A stretch of DNA of 64,000 bases, taken from positions 310,001-374,000 of the forward strand of contig CAWJGZ010000001.1 of NCBI GenBank assembly GCA_963842505.1, in the 5' to 3' direction. The translations under genes were made by a program, and so were the position numbers. The notes under the pieces are model-generated. The model was not told where the DNA came from. It saw only the letters and a program-made list of their open reading frames with translations, and made no database searches. Source of the stretch: PALSA-129 sp963842505. Its GTDB lineage: Bacteria > Acidobacteriota > Terriglobia > Bryobacterales > Bryobacteraceae. Below, one piece after another: positions 58,665-64,000 of this stretch (position 1 is the first letter of the stretch; every line of letters starts with the position of its first letter).

Positions 58665-59498
58665 CTAGTAATCCACGGGCATGGCTTGCAGTTCCTGGAA
58701 GGTGAACACCGGGCCTTCTTTGCAGACGTACACCGGCCCCGCGTTGCACCGTCCGCACTTCCCCACGCCGCACTTCATGCGGTTTTCCAGGCTGGTGTAG
58801 ACGTCGCTCATCCGTGCACCCATGCGCTCCAGCACGGGGATGGTGTTCTTGATCATGATCGGCGGGCCGATCACCAGCGCGACGGCGTTGCTGGCCGGCA
58901 CCTGGGCGCGTTCGAACACCGTGGGGACGAAGCCGATCTGACCGGCCCAGTCCGGCGTCTCGCCGCCCGGATCGACGCACTGGATCACCTGCACGCGCGG
59001 ATGCTGGGCCCACTGGGCTAACTCGTCGACGAATACCAGGTCCCGCACTGTGCGCGCGCCGTAAACGACGGTGATCTTGCCATAGTCCTCGCGGTTTTCC
59101 AGAGCGTACCAGACGGCGCAACGGATGGGGGGCATGGCGATTCCGCCGCCGAGGAAGATCAAGTCCTTTCCGCGCCACTCTTCCGTGGGATAGCCGTGGC
59201 CGTACGGGCCGCGGAAGCCGACCGTATCGCCCTCCTCGGTCCGCCACAGCGCTTCGGTGACGCGCCCGGTTTTCCGGAAGCAGAATTCGATATGGTCGCG
59301 CCAGTTGGAGCTGGAACAGATGTTGAACGTGGATTCGCCGGCGCCAAAGGCCGAAAAAATCCCGAACTGGCCCACCCGGAAGGTAAACCCGCGGGCGCGC
59401 TCCTCATCTTGAAAACGCAGGCTAATCGATTTGACGTCGGGCGTGTGCTGCCGCACGCCGATCACTTCCATGAGGTCAGGCTTGTACAGGTTCTGCAT
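58665..59498 (-). CDS. FloxA-like FAD/NAD(P)H reductase with [2Fe-2S] tail
   Basis: A 277-residue flavoprotein of the ferredoxin-NADP reductase fold (HydG/dihydroorotate dehydrogenase-B gamma subunit type). FAD region: FRVGQFGIFSAFGAGESTFN. NAD(P)H region: LIFLGGGIAMPPIRCAVWYA and VALVIGPPIMIKNTIPVL. The tail has CGVGKCGRCNAGPVYVC with Cys243, 248, 251 and 259 for a [2Fe-2S] cluster. It is the entry or exit point for NADH electrons in Flox-Hdr complexes. The start lies 23 bases inside the FloxB-like gene. Confidence 0.88.
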   Translation of the reverse strand: MQNLYKPDLMEVIGVRQHTPDVKSISLRFQDEERARGFTFRVGQFGIFSAFGAGESTFNICSSSNWRDHIEFCFRKTGRVTEALWRTEEGDTVGFRGPYGHGYPTEEWRGKDLIFLGGGIAMPPIRCAVWYALENREDYGKITVVYGARTVRDLVFVDELAQWAQHPRVQVIQCVDPGGETPDWAGQIGFVPTVFERAQVPASNAVALVIGPPIMIKNTIPVLERMGARMSDVYTSLENRMKCGVGKCGRCNAGPVYVCKEGPVFTFQELQAMPVDY

Positions 59499-60471
59499 GA
59501 AGAATCTCGGTGATTAGCGGCAAAACTCCCAGCCCCTCCGGGCAGTTGCGCGCACAATTGCCGCAGCCGGTGCATAGGATTTCGCCGAACTTCTCCGGGT
59601 ACATGTGAAATTTGTGATAGATGCGCTGCCGCTGGCGGTCGCCCTGCCGGCTCCGCGGGTTATGCCCGCTGGCATGCAAGGTGAAGAGCGGAAACTGGCA
59701 GGCGTCCCAGTTGCGCGCCCGCACGCCATCCCGCCCGTTGCCCTCGTCCACGATGTCGAAACAATGGCAGACCGGGCAAGTGTATGCGCAGACGCCGCAT
59801 CCAACGCAAGCGAGCGCCTGCTGCTGCCAGAAGGGGTCGTCGAAGTGCCCGGCGGCAAAGCTGCCGACTTGCTTGGGGTCGAAACGAATGGGCACCTGGG
59901 CCGCCTGGCCCCCGCGCGCGTCGCCTTCACCTAGCGCGGCGCGGCCTTTTTCCGTGAGACTGCGCACCGAGAACGACCCGTCGCCGCGGTCGAATAGGAT
60001 CGCGTCGGACCCCCGCTCCGCGTCCGGTCCAAGCCCCACCGACGTGCAGAAGCATTCTTCGTCCCGCGCCGAGCACGCCAGCGTGATCACAGTCGTGGCT
60101 TCCCGCCGGCGATTGTACGCCTCGTCGCGAAAGTCCCAATTGAAAACCTTATCCAGAACCGGCAGCGCCACCGCATCGCACGGATGCGCGCCGATCACGA
60201 TCTGTTCCGGAACCGTCTCCGGCTGGTCCACCAACTCGATGCGGTGCTTCTCCACGCTGTATCCATACAGCACCTCGTGCCGGGGCAGCACCAGTTCCTT
60301 GATGGAATTCGCGGGCCGCAGCCAGCCGTCGAGCAGCAGATCCTCCGGTGAAGCCAGCCGGGCAAACAACACTGTCTCCGGCTGCACCCGCACCGGTCCC
60401 ATGCAGATTTTGCCGGCCGCCATCCATTCGCCCACCAGTTTGCGCAACCCGTCCCGCGTAAGGGCAGTCAT
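59476..60471 (-). CDS. FloxB-like iron-sulfur protein (hydrogenase beta-subunit type)
   Basis: A 331-residue protein of the 4Fe-4S HydB/AsrA family. ATG 60471 gives a start TALTRDGLRKLVGEWMAAGK; the longer frame opens at 60630 but has no family character and the ATG overlaps the upstream stop (ATGA). The C-terminus carries two ferredoxin clusters, CVGCGVCAYTCPVCHCFDI and CTGCGNCARNCPEG. The middle has IGAHPCDAVALPVLDKV and TLACSARDEECFCTSVG, as in sulfite-reductase/hydrogenase beta subunits. It passes electrons between the flavoprotein and the MvhD-type subunit. Confidence 0.88.
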   Translation of the reverse strand: MTALTRDGLRKLVGEWMAAGKICMGPVRVQPETVLFARLASPEDLLLDGWLRPANSIKELVLPRHEVLYGYSVEKHRIELVDQPETVPEQIVIGAHPCDAVALPVLDKVFNWDFRDEAYNRRREATTVITLACSARDEECFCTSVGLGPDAERGSDAILFDRGDGSFSVRSLTEKGRAALGEGDARGGQAAQVPIRFDPKQVGSFAAGHFDDPFWQQQALACVGCGVCAYTCPVCHCFDIVDEGNGRDGVRARNWDACQFPLFTLHASGHNPRSRQGDRQRQRIYHKFHMYPEKFGEILCTGCGNCARNCPEGLGVLPLITEILHAEPVQA

Positions 60472-61772
60472 CGGATGAATTCCTCCTTGTCCTGGAGCGA
60501 GTAAGCGCCCACCAGCGGTTCCACTGCCGGGTCGATTCCCGCGCGATACGCGAACTCGACCTCCGCGGCGCGGGCCAGCGCCAGATTCAGCAGACGCAGG
60601 TCGATGCCCGCTGGACAGGCCCGCGTGCACTCATCGCAGCCCACGCACCGTCCGGCCAGGTGGATGGCGCGGGCCAGATGCCAGGCGAAATTTCCTTTGC
60701 GGCTGGGCGAAGTGTCGATGGCCTGCGGCCGGTTCTTGTCGGCCAGGCAGCGCTCGCAATAGCACATCGGACAGACCTGGCGGCAGGCGTAGCATTTCAG
60801 GCAGCGGTCAAACTCCGCGGTCCAAAACGCCAACCGCTCCTCGGGGGTCTTCTGTAGCAGCAGGTCCAGAGCTCGGTACCGGTCGCCGGACGGCGTTGGA
60901 GCCGGGACATCGTCGCCGGCGATGGTTTCATCCGCGAAACGGGGCTGGCGCGTGTCGCACGCCGCGCACTTCGGTTGGCCCATGCCGTGGCACGCCATGC
61001 CGATGGTGTACATCTGCGTGCGCTCCACTTGCGATTCCTTTTCGAGCACCACCAGTGCGCGCTCATCGCAGCCTTTCACCACGATGGCCGGTTTGCCCAG
61101 GGCGCGCACTTCTTTCCGCTTCAGATAGGTCGTGAGATTGGCAAGACAGGTTTCGTTCCACACCAGCCGGTCTGCGTTTTCCGGCTTGGTAATGAAGACG
61201 GGGCCGCGCTCGCCGTAGCCGATCACAATGCGGACCGTGCCGTCGCTTAACAAGCGCGCGGCCGTCTCGCGCAAGCGGGCCTGCGCCGGCGAAACCGCGG
61301 TTGCCGCAACCGCAGCGGTCTGACTGGCCGGAAAGACGGCCTTGGCGGGCGCCGCTTCATACGGCCGGTATGGCCCCAAAGCGCGCGTCTGCTCGGTAAT
61401 ATCCGTGATTGCCTGCTGGAATTTCTTGCCTTCCGCCGCGCTGATCCAGGTGAAATGGATCCGCCGCATATCGAAGCCCACCACTTCCAGCAAGTCCCGG
61501 AACAGCATCCAGCGCCGCCGCGCGTGGTAGTTCCCCGCGGTGTAATGGCAGTCGCCCGGATGGCAACCGGAAACCAGAACGGCATCGGCGCCGATCTCGA
61601 AGGCCTTCACAACCAGGTTCGTATCGATGCGTCCCGTGCACGGCAACCTTATGATGCGCACGTTGGGCGGATACTCCATCCGTCCCGTGCCCGCCAGGTC
61701 CGCGCCCAGGTAGGTGCACCAGTTACAGACGTACGCCACGATCTTGGGCGAGAACCCGTCCGTGCCGCTCAT
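60468..61772 (-). CDS. MvhD domain fused to a 4Fe-4S protein (FloxD-FloxC-like)
   Basis: A 434-residue fusion. Residues 1-130 are an MvhD/HdrD-linking domain, IVAYVCNWCTYLGADLAGTG with RIIRLPCTGRIDTNLVVKAF and VSGCHPGDCHYTAGNY holding the [2Fe-2S] cysteines. After an Ala-rich linker, residues 160-434 form an iron-sulfur part, with RCLKCYACRQVCPMCYCERC and CVGCDECTRACPAGID carrying [4Fe-4S] ligands. In known Flox systems these are two separate proteins, FloxD and FloxC; the fusion would fix electron transfer from the Flox module to HdrA. It overlaps hdrA by ATGA at 61769-61772 and the FloxB-like gene by ATGA. Confidence 0.82.
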   Translation of the reverse strand: MSGTDGFSPKIVAYVCNWCTYLGADLAGTGRMEYPPNVRIIRLPCTGRIDTNLVVKAFEIGADAVLVSGCHPGDCHYTAGNYHARRRWMLFRDLLEVVGFDMRRIHFTWISAAEGKKFQQAITDITEQTRALGPYRPYEAAPAKAVFPASQTAAVAATAVSPAQARLRETAARLLSDGTVRIVIGYGERGPVFITKPENADRLVWNETCLANLTTYLKRKEVRALGKPAIVVKGCDERALVVLEKESQVERTQMYTIGMACHGMGQPKCAACDTRQPRFADETIAGDDVPAPTPSGDRYRALDLLLQKTPEERLAFWTAEFDRCLKCYACRQVCPMCYCERCLADKNRPQAIDTSPSRKGNFAWHLARAIHLAGRCVGCDECTRACPAGIDLRLLNLALARAAEVEFAYRAGIDPAVEPLVGAYSLQDKEEFIR

Positions 61773-63769
61773 GCCAACGCCTCCACCATGGAGTAGATCT
61801 CTTCCTCGCTGAAGCCCTCAATGTCCGCGCTCTTCGAAGGACACACGGCCACGCAGGTGCCACAGCCCATGCACAATCCCGGATTCACCCGCGCCGTGTG
61901 TTTGATCAACGCGCCATTGCGCGCGTGGATCTCGGCCCTTTCGACCGCATGATACGGGCAGGCGCGCACGCAGGTGAAACAGGCCGCGCAGGTCTGTTCG
62001 TTGATGTGCGCGATCTCCGGCTCGCGCGTCAGCTCGCTGGCCGCGAAGGTCACCGCTACTTTGCTCGCCGCGGCCGATGCCTGGGCCACGGTTTCCGGGA
62101 TGTCCTTAGGCGCCTGGCACGCACCGCACACAAAGACGCCCGCCGCGTTGGTTTCCACCGGACGCAGCTTGGGGTGCGATTCCAGCAGGAAGCCGAACTC
62201 GTCCGAACCCACGTTGAGCTTTTGCGCCAGGTCCGCGATGCCGTCGGCCGGCCGCATGGCCGCCGCCAGCACCACCATGTCGGCCTCGATCGTGACCGGA
62301 ATCCCGGCCAGCGTATCGGCGCCCCGCACGATCAGCTTGCCGTTCTCCTCGGTGACCTTGGAAACGCGCCCGCGGTAGTATTTCGCGCCGTCCTGCTCGA
62401 TGGCGCGCCGCACAAATTCGTCGTATCCCTTGCCGCCGGAACGGATGTCCATGTAAAAAACATGCGCCTCGCCGGAATGCACTTTATGCTTGTACAGCAT
62501 GGTGTGCTTGGCGGTGTACATGCAGCAGATCTTGGAGCAGTACGGCAGCCCCTTGGCGTTATCGCGCGATCCCACGCAGGAAATGAAGACCACCTTCTGC
62601 GGAATCTTCCCGTCCGACGGCCGTTTCAGTTCCCCGTTGGTCGGACCGGAGGCGGAGATCAGCCGCTCGAACTGCAGCGAGTCGATCACGTCCTTATACT
62701 TGCCGTAGCCGTATTCGCCGTAGCCGCGGATCTTGGCCGAATTCTGTTCGCGGCCGATGCTGTAGAGCTTGTAGCCGGTGGCCACTACAATCGCGCCTAC
62801 CTGCTCCTCTACCACCCGGTCCTTATCCTGGAAGTTGATGGCGCCGGGCGCGCATTTCTTCTCGCACAGCCCGCAGCCGTTGCGGATGATCTTTGCGCAA
62901 ATCTTCTTGTCGATCACGGGCCGCGCCGGCACCGCCTGCGGAAACGGCATGTAGATGGCCGGACGCATACCCATGCCGTAATCGAATTCGCTGGGGTTGC
63001 GTTTCAACGGGCAGACCTTGGAGCACTCGCCGCAACCGGTGCACTTGGTCATGTCCACGTAGCGCGCCTTCTGGCGAATCCCAACCTTGAAGTTGCCGAC
63101 GAACCCTTCCACCGTCTCCACTTCCGAGTAGGTGTAGAGGCGGATGCGCGGATGCTGTCCGGCTTCCACCATGCGGGGCGTCAGAATGCACTGCGAGCAA
63201 TCGAGAGTGGGAAAAGTCTCCGAGAGGCCCGCCATCTTGCCGCCGATCGAAGGCTCGCGCTCCACCAGCACCACTTCGTAGCCCGAATCCGCAATGTCCA
63301 GAGCCGCCTGGATGCCGGCCACTCCGCCGCCGATCACCAGCGCCCGCCGGGTTACCGGAACGCGGATCGGGTCGAGTTTCCGGTCGTACCGCACCTTGGC
63401 GCACGCCAACCGGATCAAGTCGATGGCTTTTTGGGTGGCCTGGTCCCGGTCCTGGTGCACCCAACTGCACTGCTCGCGGATGTTAGCCATTTCCAGCAGG
63501 TAAGGGTTGAGCCCCGCCGCGGCCACGGTGCGCCGGAAGGTCTTCAAATGCATGTGCGGCGAACAGGAGGCCACCACCACGCCATCCAGTTTCTCGGCGG
63601 CGATCTTTTCGCGAATCATCGCCTGCCCCGGATCCGAGCACATGTACTTGTAGTGCTGCGCGCAACTCACTCCGGGCCAGCCGGCGGCGGCATCCACCAC
63701 TTTCTGGACATCCACCGTGCGCGCGATGTTCTCGCCGCACCAGCATACGAAAACGCCGATCCGGGACAT
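61769..63769 (-). CDS. hdrA: Heterodisulfide reductase subunit A-like (flavin/iron-sulfur)
   Basis: A 666-residue HdrA. N-terminal Cys-rich opening RIGVFVCWCGENIARTVDVQ. FAD-binding Rossmann loop at 142-170, RRALVIGGGVAGIQAALDIA, then EPSIGGKMAGLSETFPTLDC (C191, C194). Central ferredoxin clusters C243-C246-C249-C253 and C299-C302-C306 (in KCTGCGECSKVCPLK and NGCGLCEKKCAPGA). C-terminal ferredoxin CAACFTCVRACPYH and CMGCGTCVAVCPSK. HdrA carries the bifurcating FAD. The ATG at 63769 shares a base with the hdrB stop, excluding the longer frame to 63943. Confidence 0.93.
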   Translation of the reverse strand: MSRIGVFVCWCGENIARTVDVQKVVDAAAGWPGVSCAQHYKYMCSDPGQAMIREKIAAEKLDGVVVASCSPHMHLKTFRRTVAAAGLNPYLLEMANIREQCSWVHQDRDQATQKAIDLIRLACAKVRYDRKLDPIRVPVTRRALVIGGGVAGIQAALDIADSGYEVVLVEREPSIGGKMAGLSETFPTLDCSQCILTPRMVEAGQHPRIRLYTYSEVETVEGFVGNFKVGIRQKARYVDMTKCTGCGECSKVCPLKRNPSEFDYGMGMRPAIYMPFPQAVPARPVIDKKICAKIIRNGCGLCEKKCAPGAINFQDKDRVVEEQVGAIVVATGYKLYSIGREQNSAKIRGYGEYGYGKYKDVIDSLQFERLISASGPTNGELKRPSDGKIPQKVVFISCVGSRDNAKGLPYCSKICCMYTAKHTMLYKHKVHSGEAHVFYMDIRSGGKGYDEFVRRAIEQDGAKYYRGRVSKVTEENGKLIVRGADTLAGIPVTIEADMVVLAAAMRPADGIADLAQKLNVGSDEFGFLLESHPKLRPVETNAAGVFVCGACQAPKDIPETVAQASAAASKVAVTFAASELTREPEIAHINEQTCAACFTCVRACPYHAVERAEIHARNGALIKHTARVNPGLCMGCGTCVAVCPSKSADIEGFSEEEIYSMVEALA

Positions 63770-64000
63770 CAGTTCTTGCCTCCCACGACGAAGTGCCTGT
63801 CTACCCCCAACTCGGTGGTGCTCAAACCCAGCGCCATGCCTACCATGTCCGACAGGTAGTAAACCGGCAGATTCAGCTTCCTCCCGAGAGACTCTTCGAT
63901 GGCGCTCTGCTTCATATCCAGGTTCACGTGGCACATGGGGCAAGCCGTCACCAGGCAGTTCGCGCCGTGCGATGCGGCATTCGTCAGAATGCGGCCGGAA
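63769..64000 (-). CDS. hdrB: Heterodisulfide reductase subunit B-like, C-terminal part (cut by window)
   Basis: The frame enters at the window edge and ends with a TGA at 63771-63769. It reads NAASHGANCLVTACPMCHVN then LDMKQSAIEESLGRKLNLPV, YYLSDMVGMALGLSTTELGV, the end of the CCG-domain family, where TxCPxCxxxLD binds the non-cubane [4Fe-4S] cluster. The N-terminus, and probably hdrC, are beyond the window. TGATG overlap with hdrA indicates coupled translation. Confidence 0.85.
   Translation of the reverse strand, partial: SGRILTNAASHGANCLVTACPMCHVNLDMKQSAIEESLGRKLNLPVYYLSDMVGMALGLSTTELGVDRHFVVGGKN

Noticed and set aside
57517..59247. Thioredoxin ORF extended to 576 codons
   Set aside because: The upstream part is antisense-free shadow of the FloxA gene on the same strand; the signal peptide starts at 58611.
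61898..63859. 653-codon plus-strand frame over hdrA
   Set aside because: Antisense to a gene with all HdrA motifs. His/Arg/Leu-rich shadow typical of GC-rich DNA.

Overview
The window is a GC-rich, densely packed bacterial segment. Signs of a Gram-negative outer membrane are clear: a BamA-type barrel, a SurA-like chaperone and a TamB-like protein, plus lipid-linked glycan genes. Together with two-haem cytochromes of the reaction-centre-subunit type, Tat-exported GH28 enzymes and IS200/RAYT and IS110 remnants, this fits an Acidobacteriota (Solibacter/Bryobacter-like) chromosome. That assignment is inferred from gene content, not from a marker gene; no rRNA or tRNA gene was seen.

Layout. 1-9.8 kb is a surface-glycan locus: a truncated Wzx-type flippase, an O-antigen ligase, a membrane sulfatase/phosphotransferase, a metallophosphoesterase, a frameshifted methyltransferase, a GNAT-like protein, an acyl carrier protein and an FkbH-type enzyme. 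A decayed RAYT transposase bracketed by 80-bp direct repeats sits at the 5' end of the sulfatase gene. 9.9-15 kb carries a GH28 enzyme, a VapBC module, a rhodanese and murQ-murA. 15-20 kb is a probable operon: quinone oxidoreductase, sensor kinase, lipoprotein, M24 peptidase. 20-23.2 kb is a DNA-repair operon: an S24 peptidase fusion, mutY, xseA. 23.4-34.5 kb holds a universal stress protein, an acyl-CoA ligase, an acyl-CoA synthetase (NDP-forming)/GNAT fusion, a DUF1858 protein, a dihaem cytochrome, a LuxR regulator with a tiny membrane protein, a dehydrogenase and an MFS transporter. An IS110 element lies at 35-36.1 kb.

36.2-44.1 kb is an envelope-biogenesis operon (BamA/TamA-like, SurA-like without a parvulin domain, TamB). 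44.3-53 kb has a ThiF/MoeB protein, HigBA with a perfect 26-bp operator palindrome, a hydroxyacid dehydrogenase, glpX, a DMT exporter, ugd, mutM and a small beta-barrel protein. 53.2-58.6 kb on the minus strand holds a zinc-ribbon coiled-coil protein, murJ, a PfkB kinase, an O-methyltransferase and a TlpA-like thioredoxin.

58.7-64 kb on the minus strand is the most notable block: hdrB (cut by the window end), hdrA, an MvhD/iron-sulfur fusion, a FloxB-like ferredoxin protein and a FloxA-like flavin reductase, all with overlapping start/stop codons. This is the architecture of an Hdr-Flox electron-bifurcating complex, so the organism probably has an anaerobic or facultative mode of energy metabolism.

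Regulatory DNA that can be read directly includes two toxin-antitoxin operators, nested palindromes in front of ugd, paired hairpins after the small membrane gene, and a scattered set of short REP-like palindromes that may relate to the RAYT relic.
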